The notes under the pieces are model-generated. The model was not told where the DNA came from, made no database searches, and saw nothing but the letters and a program-made list of their open reading frames with translations. 64,000 nt of DNA from Phycisphaeraceae bacterium (GTDB lineage Bacteria > Planctomycetota > Phycisphaerae > Phycisphaerales > UBA1924): assembly GCA_019636845.1 (NCBI GenBank), contig JAHBWV010000001.1, forward strand, positions 1,364,001 through 1,428,000, given 5' to 3'. Below are positions 41,543 through 49,756 of the stretch, piece after piece (the first letter of the stretch is position 1; each line of letters starts with the position of its first letter). A program made the position numbers and the translations under genes.

Positions 41543-41958
41543 GGGTGACGGTCCGGCACTCTGGCGATGGGATCTTTGATGGCTTGTCGGAGCTGTGCTC
41601 TGAGATCTGCCCGATCGGTGAGGTGCATGCGTGCGGTGTTTGCGGAGTCCATCATTGCGAGGAGGACCATGAGGGCGAGGAGGCCCATCACCGCGAGCCA
41701 TGCCAGGGCGAAGAATCGAGGTGAGGCGGTGGTGGCGACACCAAACGCGAAGGTGACGAGGGGCACGAGGCAGAGCATGACCCCGGCATTTGCGAGGCGG
41801 ATTCGGCGTCGGGTTGCATGGGCCGGGGCCGCGTCGCTGCGGATGACGGTCCAGAGATGCCAGAGCACGACAACGAGCGTGAAGCCGCCGAGGGGGAAGA
41901 CGATCCACGCGGGCGCGACGGGCGAAGCGGCACAGAGGATCATGGAATCGCCGAGCAT
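41539..41958 (-). CDS. Small membrane protein between maf and lpxK
   Basis: A 139-residue protein with three predicted membrane helices (about residues 10-32 AWIVFPLGGFTLVVVLWHLW, 52-75 and 80-102 FALAWLAVMGLLALMVLLAMM) and a charged C-terminal tail of 35 residues (RADLRAQLRQAIKDPIAR). I recognise no family. It overlaps both neighbours by ATGA, so maf, this gene and lpxK form one translationally coupled minus-strand operon. Cell-envelope function is an inference from that context. Confidence 0.65.
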   Translation of the reverse strand: MLGDSMILCAASPVAPAWIVFPLGGFTLVVVLWHLWTVIRSDAAPAHATRRRIRLANAGVMLCLVPLVTFAFGVATTASPRFFALAWLAVMGLLALMVLLAMMDSANTARMHLTDRADLRAQLRQAIKDPIARVPDRHP

Positions 41959-42638
41959 CACGCTCTTGTCTCCGGGTGGGACGTGATGAATCGTTGAAGG
42001 TGTGTGTGCAGGAGCTTCATCGGGAGGCCCATGATTGTTGCGGGATCTCCATCGAACTGGATGGGCCAACCTGCGGCGAGACGCTCTGTGAGGTTGTACG
42101 CACCCGCCTTGCCGGACCAGAGCCCGGAATCGATGTAGCGATCGATCTCCTGGGAGGAGAGCGGGCCGATTCGTACCCGCGCGGAATCGGCGATGAGCAG
42201 GCGTCGGCCTGACTGGCCGCAGATCAGCGCGAGGCCGGTGACGACTTCGTGCTCGCGTCCTGCGAGATCGGCGATGATGGAGCGTGCTTCTTGGGCGTGG
42301 CGTGGGGTGCCGATGAGACGTCCGTCGAGCACGCAGGCGGTGTCTGCGCCGATGATGACATCGGGCGTGCGACTGGTTGCATGTGCGACGTGGTTGCCTG
42401 CGCGTGCTTTCAAGTAGGCGAGCGAGGCGACCCATTCACGGGGTGTGACTTCGCCTGGGATGAGGTCGGAGTCTTCGAGCCCGGGGTGGTCGTAGTCGAA
42501 GTTGTATCCTGCCTCGGCGAGAAGCTCGCGACGGCGTGGAGAGCGGCTGGCGAGGAAGAGGCGCACGCCGTTGCGATTGACGACCGTCTCGGCCACGAGG
42601 GGCTCGGTGTTGCCGGGATTGGTCGGAGTGGTGTTCAT
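41958..42638 (-). CDS. maf: Maf-type nucleoside triphosphate pyrophosphatase
   Basis: A 226-residue protein. LASRSPRRRELLAEAGYNFDY is the Maf N-terminal signature, followed by LAYLKARAGNH, VIIGADTACVLDGRLIGTPR and EHEVVTGLALI, with YIDSGLWSGKAGAYNLTERLAAGW and ATIMGLPM near the end. Maf proteins hydrolyse non-canonical or dTTP/UTP-type nucleoside triphosphates to monophosphates and can delay septation. The start is an ATG at 42638. It is the first gene of a coupled operon with a membrane protein and lpxK. Confidence 0.93.
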   Translation of the reverse strand: MNTTPTNPGNTEPLVAETVVNRNGVRLFLASRSPRRRELLAEAGYNFDYDHPGLEDSDLIPGEVTPREWVASLAYLKARAGNHVAHATSRTPDVIIGADTACVLDGRLIGTPRHAQEARSIIADLAGREHEVVTGLALICGQSGRRLLIADSARVRIGPLSSQEIDRYIDSGLWSGKAGAYNLTERLAAGWPIQFDGDPATIMGLPMKLLHTHLQRFITSHPETRA

Positions 42639-42780
42639 GCCTGGAGCGCGCGGACCTGAGGGGTTCTTTTGTGCGAGTATTGTACAGTTTTCGGCTGGGC
42701 CTGGGTTCGGGAGCGAGCGGGTCTTGAATGTGTGCTTGTGGGCTGCACGGCCCGAAGCAGCGGTGGCCTGGGGTTGCGGT

Positions 42781-43473
42781 TTATGCCGCTCTTCGGTTGT
42801 GTCCCGGCAGACGGCACACGCTGGGGAGAGCGTGTTTGCATGAGGGACAGACCGGTGTGGTCAGGCCGAGGAGGTCGCTCCCGCAGAATGGGCAGCCCAC
42901 GCCTCTGGCTCGGCGTGCCGCGACCAAGGCCCAGCGGCAGAGTGAAGCGCAGACGCAGGTATGCCAGAGGAGCACGGCGATGCGAGCGACCGTTGGTTGC
43001 TCGACGGGAACAACGAGAGCCAGCCCACAGACTGTGCTGATCGTGACCATCTCGAAGAAGGCGCGGCCGGAGTGTGTGACGAGGTAGGTGCCGGCGGCGG
43101 TGATGATTCCTGCGGCGGCGATGACGGCGGGGAGTTCGAGGCGGCTGAGGAGGGGGTCGGTGATGCCGGTGTGCGCGATGACGCTGAGCAGGTGCGGGCC
43201 GCCCTCTTGGTTGAGGTATGGGAACCAGAGTCCGAAGGTGATGCCGAGGGCGGCCATGACGAAGGTGCCCCAGTCGTGGAGTGCGCAGGCGATAGCGCGG
43301 GCTCCGAGGGCGTATGCGGTGAAGATGAGGCCGAGTTCGTGGGCCTGGAGGGAGACGTCTCCCTCTGTGGGTGTGGACCAGGCGACCATGGCTGTTGTGG
43401 CGACGGTGAAGAGCCAGATGAGCCATGCGAGTTGGCCTGGGCGTGTGGCTCGATGATTGGCGGCCGCTGGCAT
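42781..43473 (-). CDS. Multi-spanning membrane protein with C-terminal zinc ribbon
   Basis: A 230-residue protein with five or so predicted membrane helices (for example LAWLIWLFTVATTAMVAW and LPAVIAAAGIITAAGTYLV). The C-terminus carries CPFCGSDLLGLTTPVCPSC, a CxxC...CxxC zinc-ribbon pattern, near residues 195-213. I recognise no family. The gene stands alone between maf and btpA. Similar planctomycete membrane proteins with a terminal zinc ribbon are common, but no role is known to me. Confidence 0.7.
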   Translation of the reverse strand: MPAAANHRATRPGQLAWLIWLFTVATTAMVAWSTPTEGDVSLQAHELGLIFTAYALGARAIACALHDWGTFVMAALGITFGLWFPYLNQEGGPHLLSVIAHTGITDPLLSRLELPAVIAAAGIITAAGTYLVTHSGRAFFEMVTISTVCGLALVVPVEQPTVARIAVLLWHTCVCASLCRWALVAARRARGVGCPFCGSDLLGLTTPVCPSCKHALPSVCRLPGHNRRAA

Positions 43474-43612
43474 GCGATCCGGCTCCCGTTGGGCGCGAGT
43501 GTGCGCGTCCCGAGGCGGTTATCGTGATGGGCTTGGGTGTGGGCGAGCGGAAGTGGTTGGAGAGATGCCGGTGTGTTCGATCTGGTGGGGCTGGGGGAGC
43601 GGTACGGGGTGT

Positions 43613-44494
43613 TCAGCGGGATCGGCGGGGTTTGGCGGATGCGGAGCGGCCAGAGCTGGCCTGGGGGGAGCGCGTGGTGCTGGCTTTGTCACGGGCTTTG
43701 ACGAGTGCCCGGCAGCGGGCGGGGTCGGGATCGTTCGACCAGTGGCCGCCGGTCTTTGCGGCTGAGCCGACGATGAGGGCGTCGGCGTGTGCGAGAAGCG
43801 ATGGGATCTGGGCGGGTGTGACGCCGGAGCCGACGAAAAGGGGGAGATCGGAAGCGGCGCGGACCTCGGCGAGGTCCGCGGGGCTGGTGGGGCGGCCGGT
43901 GGCGGCTCCGGTGACGATGAGAGCATCGGCGCTGAAGAACTCTGCGCCGTGTGCGACATCGGCGAGGGAGAGGTCTGCGGTGAGGGCGTGGGAGGCGTGC
44001 TTCTTTTTGATGTCGCAGCAGACTTTGATGTGTTCTGCGCCGATGGAGCGACGGTAGCGGAGGAGGGGGCCTGCCTCGGCGGTGGCGAGAAGGCCCTCGT
44101 CGGCAACGTGCGCAAAGGCAAAGTTCTCGCAGCGGATGAAGGACGCGCCGGTGGCGAGTGCGATGGCGATCGCGTCGGCGTTGCCTCCGGAGAGGATCTG
44201 GATACCGAGCGGGAGGCGCGGATCGAGTTCGCGGATTGCAAGGGCGACGCGCGTCATCAGGGCGACGACCTCGGGGGGCTTTGGCCCGTGGACGTAGGGG
44301 CGGTCGTGCATGTTCTCGATGATGAGGGCGTCGAAGCCGCAGCGGAGGTAGATGCGTGCATCGGCGAGGGCGCGGCGGACGAGTTGGTCGGGGGGGAGCG
44401 ATGAGCCGGGCGTTCCGGGGAGGGCGTGAACGTGGACCATGCCGACGAGTGCGCCGGGACGACCGATGAAGGTGGAGCGAGTGGTGGGGGGCAT
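43613..44494 (-). CDS. BtpA/SgcQ family protein
   Basis: A 293-residue TIM-barrel-like protein. GMVHVHALPGTPGS at the N-terminus, ENMHDRPYVHG, GIQILSGGNADAIAIALATGASFIRCENF, CDIKKKHASH and DALIVTGAATGRPT, with LFVGSGVTPAQIPSLL and ADALIVGSAAKTGGHWSNDPD, match the BtpA family. Cyanobacterial BtpA stabilises photosystem I reaction-centre proteins; in non-photosynthetic bacteria, members are of unknown function. It is not part of an obvious operon. The start has no upstream in-frame alternative with family support. Confidence 0.9.
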   Translation of the reverse strand: MPPTTRSTFIGRPGALVGMVHVHALPGTPGSSLPPDQLVRRALADARIYLRCGFDALIIENMHDRPYVHGPKPPEVVALMTRVALAIRELDPRLPLGIQILSGGNADAIAIALATGASFIRCENFAFAHVADEGLLATAEAGPLLRYRRSIGAEHIKVCCDIKKKHASHALTADLSLADVAHGAEFFSADALIVTGAATGRPTSPADLAEVRAASDLPLFVGSGVTPAQIPSLLAHADALIVGSAAKTGGHWSNDPDPARCRALVKARDKASTTRSPQASSGRSASAKPRRSR

Positions 44495-44875
44495 GGGGGC
44501 AGGGTATCAGGTTGAGAGTGACATCACGACGAGCATCGGCCAGCCGACATATTTGGCGGCACGGGCTCAGGTCCGATCATCGAGGGGATGGAGTCGCTGA
44601 GGGGAGCGCGTTGGAGTTACATGCCTTCCGAGATGGGATGCGCGTTACAGGCGTCAGGCGGGGTGTGGAGTCGCGTGTGCGGGTGGTGTAGTGCTGAAGT
44701 GTCTGGCCTGGGGGGTCGATGCGTATTTCGATGGTCGTGGACCGCCTCGGTGACGTCGTGTGGCGTCGGGCGTGCCACGGGTGGGCCTGATCGGTGGAGA
44801 TCCGGTCGGCCCGAAAGTTTGCCCTGGAGGGCGAGAAATCCCCGGGGTTCGCCAGTGGTGCAAGGAGACGCAAGC
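44495..44875. other. 381-base gap before the second pilus locus
   Basis: No gene is supported. The stretch should carry the promoter for the pilin gene at 44876. A GG...GC pair with 12-base spacing (44761-44776) gives a weak sigma-54-like match, but TTGC is missing, so I do not call it. GCCCTGGAGGGC at about 44821 is a short palindrome of unknown meaning. A Shine-Dalgarno AAGGAG ends the gap. Confidence 0.5.
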
Positions 44876-45301
44876 ATGAATGTTCGTCGTACGGTGAAGC
44901 GCGGCTTTACGCTCGTGGAAATTCTGATCGTGGTCGTGATCCTCGGCATTCTTGCCGCGATCGTGGTTCCGCAGTTCACGAACGCGGCCAACGAGGCGCG
45001 TGGCGGCAACACCGCGACGCAGGAGAGCACGATCGAGAACCAGCTGGAGTTGTGGGCAGCTCGCAACAACGGCATTTACCCTGATCTTGTGACCGACGGC
45101 TGGGGCGATCGTGACAGCGGCGAGGGCCTTGTCGGGCTGAACTACCTCAAGGCGGTTCCTGTGAATCCGTTCACGGGCACTTCCACGGTTGCCGCCAGCG
45201 AGGATCCGGATGATGATGCGGCCGGCGCTGCCGAGGAGGGTGGCACGGGCTGGTTCTACGACCGGGCGACCGGGACGATTCGTGCGGCTCGTCTGCCCTG
45301 A
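44876..45301 (+). CDS. GspG-like major pilin/pseudopilin (first copy)
   Basis: A 141-residue protein with leader MNVRRTVKRG and FTLVEILIVVVILGILAAIV, a canonical prepilin with -1 Gly and Glu5. The C-terminal half has VTDGWGDRD, similar to the DPWG loop of GspG, then YLKAVPVNPFTG and GGTGWFYDRATGTIRA, a Trp-Tyr-Asp-x-x-Thr-Gly beta element. Size and motifs fit a GspG-type major pseudopilin or a PilA-like fibre subunit. The start follows AAGGAG eight bases upstream. It heads the second pilus cluster and a paralogue follows 98 bases after the stop. Confidence 0.88.
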   Translation: MNVRRTVKRGFTLVEILIVVVILGILAAIVVPQFTNAANEARGGNTATQESTIENQLELWAARNNGIYPDLVTDGWGDRDSGEGLVGLNYLKAVPVNPFTGTSTVAASEDPDDDAAGAAEEGGTGWFYDRATGTIRAARLP

Positions 45302-45328
45302 TATGTCCACGCTTGATTGATGAAGTCG

Positions 45329-45356
45329 CGGCCGGCACTGGAGACAGGGCCGGCCG
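45329..45356 (+). terminator. Stem-loop between the two pilin genes
   Basis: CGGCCGGC (45329-45336) and GCCGGCCG (45349-45356) form a perfect 8-base stem with a 12-base loop and are followed by TCTTTGAG, 28 bases after the first pilin stop. This would make the first pilin transcript largely separate, which suits a high-copy major subunit. Confidence 0.7.
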
Positions 45357-45399
45357 TCTTTGAGAACCGCCAAGGCGTGAGTTGCTCGGAGGTTGTTGT

Positions 45400-45834
45400 A
45401 TGGCGAGCGTCTACCGTCGTGGATTCACTCTGGTCGAGATCCTGATCGTGGTTGTGATTCTCGGGATCCTGGCTGCGATTGTTGTGCCGCAGTTTGCGAG
45501 CGCCCGGCGCGAGGCAGCGGAGGGGACGACGATATACGAGTTGGAGAAGCTTCGCCGTGCGGTGGATGTGTATCGAGCGCGGCACGACAACCGTCTGCCT
45601 GATGTGATCGAGGGTGATGGCACCTGGGGCGACCTGATCTCGAGGGGTGGTGAGTATCTCAAGGGTGCGCCGATGAATCCGTATGTGGGCGAGGCGAACG
45701 CGAAGCGGATCGTGATTCGCGACACGCCCGATGAGGCCTATCACACGGACTACGGGTGGATCTTCGATGACGCGACGGGGGCAGTCTGGGCTGCGGGCTT
45801 TGACTCCTCGGACCGTCCGATCAGGCCTGAGTAG
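45400..45834 (+). CDS. GspG-like pilin (second copy)
   Basis: A 144-residue protein with leader MASVYRRG and FTLVEILIVVVILGILAAIV, identical to the first copy across that segment at the protein level but with different codons. The rest has ELEKLRRAVDVYRARHDNRLPDV (the GspG helix-to-loop pattern) and GEYLKGAPMNPYVG, with DYGWIFDDATGAVWAA at the end. The start follows GGAGG. It has no adjacent terminator and is continuous with the next small gene. One copy may be the main fibre subunit and the other a minor one; the sequence does not say which. Confidence 0.88.
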   Translation: MASVYRRGFTLVEILIVVVILGILAAIVVPQFASARREAAEGTTIYELEKLRRAVDVYRARHDNRLPDVIEGDGTWGDLISRGGEYLKGAPMNPYVGEANAKRIVIRDTPDEAYHTDYGWIFDDATGAVWAAGFDSSDRPIRPE

Positions 45835-45914
45835 GGATGGGTGTTCGGTGGTCGGAGCGGCTGAATCGGGGTGATTCCGTGAAGCGCACGGACTGCCGAA
45901 CCGATATTGATGTC

Positions 45915-46247
45915 ATGAACACTCAACGCCACGTCGCACGTCGGCCGGATCCGTCAACGGTTCTGATGGCTGTGATCGCAGTGATGCTCGGGTATCTCGT
46001 CCTGGATCGCGTGGACGCGAGAGGCGTTTCCGGGCGTGGGGCGGCGGCTGTGGCGTCCGGATCGCAGCCGGACGGCCAGTCGGGTCTGATCAGTGCTGCG
46101 GATCAGCGGAAGCAGATGATCGCGGAGTTGAAGCTGATCTCGCAGCGTATCGACGCGGTCGAGCGGAGACTTGCCAAGCCGTTGCAGGTCAAGGTGCTTG
46201 AGATGCCGGCTCAGAAAGAGAAGCCGGCACCCGCGGCGGGGCAGTGA
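45915..46247 (+). CDS. Small single-pass membrane protein, possible assembly component
   Basis: A 110-residue protein with a hydrophobic segment at about residues 15-31 (PSTVLMAVIAVMLGYLVLD), then a flexible Gly/Ser-rich linker and a short coiled coil (QRKQMIAELKLISQRIDAVERRLAKP) and a Lys/Pro/Ala-rich end. I recognise no family. The layout (one inner-membrane helix, then a periplasmic coiled coil) is like PilN/PilO or GspM but the sequence has no match I can name. It lies between pilin genes and the GspH-like gene, and its stop overlaps that gene by four bases. Start could be slightly upstream. Confidence 0.5.
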   Translation: MNTQRHVARRPDPSTVLMAVIAVMLGYLVLDRVDARGVSGRGAAAVASGSQPDGQSGLISAADQRKQMIAELKLISQRIDAVERRLAKPLQVKVLEMPAQKEKPAPAAGQ

Positions 46248-46288
46248 CGTCTGTTGTGTGTGAGTTCGGGCGGCGTAGGAGTGCAGGA

Positions 46289-46837
46289 ATGGAGTTTCTG
46301 AGACGCACGAGCTCGCGCGCATACACGCTGATCGAAGTGCTCGTTGTTGTCACGGTGCTCGGGATCGCTGCGGCACTTGTCATCCCTGAGATGGCCTCGG
46401 CGCACTCTCTGCGTGTTCAGGCAGCGGTCCGGACGATTGTCTCTGACATCACGTTCGCGCAGTCGGATGCTCTTGCGATGCAGGAGTCGAGGGCGGTTGT
46501 CTTTGACACAGCGGCGAACAGTTACACGCTTGTCGAAGTGATCGGCGGCGAGATCGATGTTGAGGCGAACGCGATGTTCGACAGCGGGGGGCCTCGGAAC
46601 AGATACATGCGGGACTTCGGCGACCAGGTCTATGGTGGCGCGAGGATCACGGCGGCGGCGTTCGACGATGACGAGATCCTGATCTTCGATGAGCTGGGCA
46701 GCCCCCAGCGAGATCCCGATGCCTCAACGCCGGGATTCGGCGGCTTTGTCGAGGTGACCGGATCCGGATCGATCTATCGCGTCAATGTTGATGCGTACAC
46801 GGGGCGTGTGACGGTCGAGAGGCGTGACGCGGAGTGA
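46289..46837 (+). CDS. GspH/FimT-like pseudopilin
   Basis: A 182-residue protein with leader MEFLRRTSSRA and YTLIEVLVVVTVLGIAAALV. The -1 residue is Ala and the first mature residue is Tyr rather than Phe or Met, an unusual combination. After the helix, HSLRVQAAVRTIVSDITFAQSDALAMQESRAVVFD matches the GspH/FimT pattern, in which a long helix meets a four-stranded sheet. The start follows GGAGTGCAGGA. Its stop overlaps the next gene as GTGA. This is the third pilin-like gene of the second locus. Confidence 0.85.
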   Translation: MEFLRRTSSRAYTLIEVLVVVTVLGIAAALVIPEMASAHSLRVQAAVRTIVSDITFAQSDALAMQESRAVVFDTAANSYTLVEVIGGEIDVEANAMFDSGGPRNRYMRDFGDQVYGGARITAAAFDDDEILIFDELGSPQRDPDASTPGFGGFVEVTGSGSIYRVNVDAYTGRVTVERRDAE

Positions 46838-47100
46838 GTGCCTTGAAGCAGGTTCAGCATGATCGCGGACGGCCGGCGACGGCGAGGGAGCGGCGGAAGC
46901 TTGCGGCTACGGGTGCGATCGGCGCGTCCTTGCTGTGCGGGCTGCTGATCTGGGCGAAACTTCGTCTGGTCACCGATATCCCGCGAACGGCGTACGCCGC
47001 GCCGGAGGCAAGGTCGGGAGCGGTTGCGGACTCCCCTGCTTCTGAGTCCGGCGGTTTGCGTGCTGAGGATCAGCGGCGTCCGGATAATGCTCCGGATTGA
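46834..47100 (+). CDS. Small membrane protein upstream of the secretin
   Basis: An 88-residue protein starting at a GTG that overlaps the upstream stop. It has a basic N-terminus (about 25 residues), a hydrophobic helix GAIGASLLCGLLIWAK at about 29-44 and a Ser/Ala/Pro-rich exterior tail. I recognise no family. Its coupling to the GspH-like gene and position before the secretin suggest a role with the machine, for instance as a pilot or inner-membrane connector, but nothing in its sequence proves this. The tail could be cleaved or structurally disordered. Confidence 0.5.
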   Translation: MSALKQVQHDRGRPATARERRKLAATGAIGASLLCGLLIWAKLRLVTDIPRTAYAAPEARSGAVADSPASESGGLRAEDQRRPDNAPD

Positions 47101-47385
47101 CGCTGATTCGCTGTTATTCAACGGACACATCGGAGCGACGAACGGAAGCCGGGGCCGGCGTTCGGTATCGGCCGGTCATGGTGCGATGTCGGCATGGTGC
47201 GTTCGGACCTGCACGGACCGGAGTTCTCAGCCAATCGTCAGACTCATCCCAAAGTCCAGAACCGGAAGCGACGACATTGATGATGCGGCTCCCCGCGTCG
47301 CGCACGCTGGACGGGGGGCCGGGCCCGGAGGGGATATCGGGCACCCGCATGAGCGGGCAGGCATCAGCGGCTACGAGGACGAGTC
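47101..47385. other. 285-base gap before the secretin gene
   Basis: No gene with codon bias and a ribosome-binding site is seen. The 3' part has CGAGGACGAGTC just before the secretin ATG. The secretin may have its own promoter here, but I found no clear -35/-10 pair. Confidence 0.45.
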
Positions 47386-49680
47386 ATGACCCATAATGGC
47401 AATCGCGAGATGATGATCGGCACTCCCACCCTCCGCAGGGTTTCGGCGGCTCTTGCCGTGTCGCTCGTTGCCGGTGCGGCACCCTGTGCCGCTCAGGGCT
47501 TGAACGACATGCTCCGCGAAGTCATGAACACGACCGGCCAGGCCGCTGCCGGATCGGCGGGCACGCAGGGGGGTCGCGCGGCTGCGGGCTCGACCGCTCC
47601 GAGCGGGAAGCCCGCGAAGGACGGGAAGGTCGAGGTCGATGAGAATCTGATTGTCGAGATGCATGTCAAGGACGAGGATCTGTCCACCGTGCTGCAGATG
47701 CTCTCGATGCAGTCGCAGCGGAACATCATCGCCAGCCAGTCGGTTTCCGCGACGGTCACGGCGAATCTTTATGGTGTGACGTTCTTCGAGGCCCTTGACT
47801 CCATCCTTCATGCGAATGGATTCGGTTACGTGGAGAAGGGCAACTTCATTTATGTGTACACGCTGGAGGAGATCGAGCGGATCTCCGAGGCGACGCGTGT
47901 CCGAATCGGCAAGGTGGTGAAGCTGAACTATCTGAACGCGATCGACGCGGCGGAGTTTGTGAAGCCGCTGCTTTCTGATGGCGGCCAGATCAAGTCCAAC
48001 GGGCGTGCCGCGGTCTTCAACATCCCGGACAACTCTCCTGTCGGGGGCGAGGACTACGCGAACGAGTCGGCGCTCGTGATCTATGACTATGAGGAGAACG
48101 TGGCGGAGATCGAGAAGCTGATCCAGGCGTTGGACACTCGTCCTGCGCAGATCCTGATCGAGGCGACGATTCTGCAGACGGAGCTGAACGAGGCCAACGC
48201 GTTCGGCATCGACTTCGGCGTGATCGGCGATCTGAATTTCGCTGACTTCGTGTCGTTGGGCGGTCCTCTGAAGGCGGTTGAAGGACTCGTGAGCGGTGTC
48301 GGCAGTTCGCTGAATGGCGGTTCGGAAACGAAGGTGCCGATCCCGGGCGCACGCGGAGACGGGCGGGCTCTGGCGTCGAACGTCGGCAACATCAACGGAC
48401 CTGCGACGTTCAAGGCGGGTATCGTGGAGGGTGATGTCGCGGTCTTCCTGCGTCTGCTCGACGAGGTGACCGATCTGTCGGTGATCTCGCGGCCCAAGCT
48501 GCTCACGCTGAATCGCCAGCCGGCACGGGTTCTGGTGGGTCGCAAGGTCGGCTACCTGAGCACGACTGCTACAGACACTTCAACAACCCAGACGGTTGAG
48601 TTCCTCGACACGGGTACTCAGTTGTACGTTCGCCCGTTTGTCACCACTGAGGGCACGATCAGGATGGAGCTCAAGCCACAGGTCTCTGAGGCGGTGATCC
48701 GTGACGTGACCGACGCGACGGGGGCGGCGGTGACGATTCCCGATGAGGTTACGAATGAGTTGGTCGCGAACGTGATGGTGCGTGATGGTCAGACGATCGT
48801 GCTGGGCGGCCTGTTCCGTGAGAGCACGAAGGCGACCCGTCGCCAGATTCCTGTTGTGGGCGATCTGCCGATCATCGGTGCCGCGTTCCGTGGTCACGAG
48901 GATGACGTGCAGCGTTCCGAGATCATTTTCATGGTGACGCCGTCGATCGTGAGCGATGCGATCCTGACTGAGCAGGGTCAGCGTGGCGAGACGTACGTCG
49001 AGGCCGTGAGGACGGGGAGCCGCGCGGGTCTGCTGCCGTTCAGCCGCACGCGTCAGAGCGAGCAGCATGTGGTTGAGGCGCAGCGTCTTGCGGCTTCCGG
49101 AGATGTTGCCCGTGCGAACCACAAGTTGAACCGGGCGTTGGCGTTGAACAAGCACCAGCCGGATGCGCATCTGCTTCGCGAGCAGATCGCCCCCGCGAAG
49201 GTCAAGACGTGGCCGTCGGGCAGCATGCTCGACCAGATCATCGGAAACGAGGCACGGGCTGCGGCTCGGGCTGCGGATGCGGCCCGCCCCCTCGGCAACC
49301 AGTCGAGCGCAGCGCAGGACGGTTCCGACGCTCAGTCTACAGACCTGGATTCTTCGAGCGCGGACGGCACGCTCGCGGATGCCATGTTCGAGGGCAAGGC
49401 GTACGACCAGGCCGAGAGGCCTGCCAACTTCGACGACACTCTTCCCTGGTGGGAGCGGATCGACGAAGAGAGCGGGATCGATGAGATTCCTGAACAGGGT
49501 GAGCAGGGGACCGGTGCGCAGGCGGATCCCCAGATGTCCTGGGTTCTTCCCGACGGGAATGTCGCTGTCCAGGGGCTTGCAACCGTGTGGGCGATGCTGC
49601 AGCGGACGTGGGGCGTGATGTTCGGAGTTGAGACAAACGGATCGGGTCGGACGCTTTCCGGCCTGTACATGAGCAAGTGA
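47386..49680 (+). CDS. Secretin (GspD/PilQ family) with a long C-terminal extension
   Basis: A 764-residue protein with a signal peptide (about residues 17-36 ending AAPCAAQ). An N0/STN-type domain lies at about 80-165 (MLSMQSQRNIIASQSVSATVTANL) and an N1-type domain at about 170-255 (GKVVKLNYLNAIDAAEFVKPLL). The secretin domain spans about 260-540: ILIEATILQTELNEANAFGIDFG, RPKLLTLNRQPARVLVGRKVGYL and VRDGQTIVLGGLFRES are its marks. The last 220 residues are unusual, beginning with a TPR-like segment (VVEAQRLAASGDVARANHKLNRAL) and ending in acidic Ser/Asp/Glu-rich regions. It should form the outer-membrane channel. It directly precedes a TPR lipoprotein gene. Confidence 0.93.
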   Translation: MTHNGNREMMIGTPTLRRVSAALAVSLVAGAAPCAAQGLNDMLREVMNTTGQAAAGSAGTQGGRAAAGSTAPSGKPAKDGKVEVDENLIVEMHVKDEDLSTVLQMLSMQSQRNIIASQSVSATVTANLYGVTFFEALDSILHANGFGYVEKGNFIYVYTLEEIERISEATRVRIGKVVKLNYLNAIDAAEFVKPLLSDGGQIKSNGRAAVFNIPDNSPVGGEDYANESALVIYDYEENVAEIEKLIQALDTRPAQILIEATILQTELNEANAFGIDFGVIGDLNFADFVSLGGPLKAVEGLVSGVGSSLNGGSETKVPIPGARGDGRALASNVGNINGPATFKAGIVEGDVAVFLRLLDEVTDLSVISRPKLLTLNRQPARVLVGRKVGYLSTTATDTSTTQTVEFLDTGTQLYVRPFVTTEGTIRMELKPQVSEAVIRDVTDATGAAVTIPDEVTNELVANVMVRDGQTIVLGGLFRESTKATRRQIPVVGDLPIIGAAFRGHEDDVQRSEIIFMVTPSIVSDAILTEQGQRGETYVEAVRTGSRAGLLPFSRTRQSEQHVVEAQRLAASGDVARANHKLNRALALNKHQPDAHLLREQIAPAKVKTWPSGSMLDQIIGNEARAAARAADAARPLGNQSSAAQDGSDAQSTDLDSSSADGTLADAMFEGKAYDQAERPANFDDTLPWWERIDEESGIDEIPEQGEQGTGAQADPQMSWVLPDGNVAVQGLATVWAMLQRTWGVMFGVETNGSGRTLSGLYMSK

Positions 49681-49756
49681 TAACCGGGGTGTATGGTCCG
49701 ACCGCTCGACAAGGGCGGGCAATCTCTGGCACAAGCCAAGAGAAGGAGAACGAATC

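Noticed and set aside
44761-44776. Possible sigma-54 promoter TGGC...TGC upstream of the first GspG-like pilin
   Set aside because: The spacing of GG and GC is right, but the TTGC element is absent and only about half of the consensus matches.
47097-47396. A 99-codon frame beginning with TTG directly after the small membrane protein
   Set aside because: No domain, no Shine-Dalgarno, and it overlaps the secretin start; coding bias is weak.
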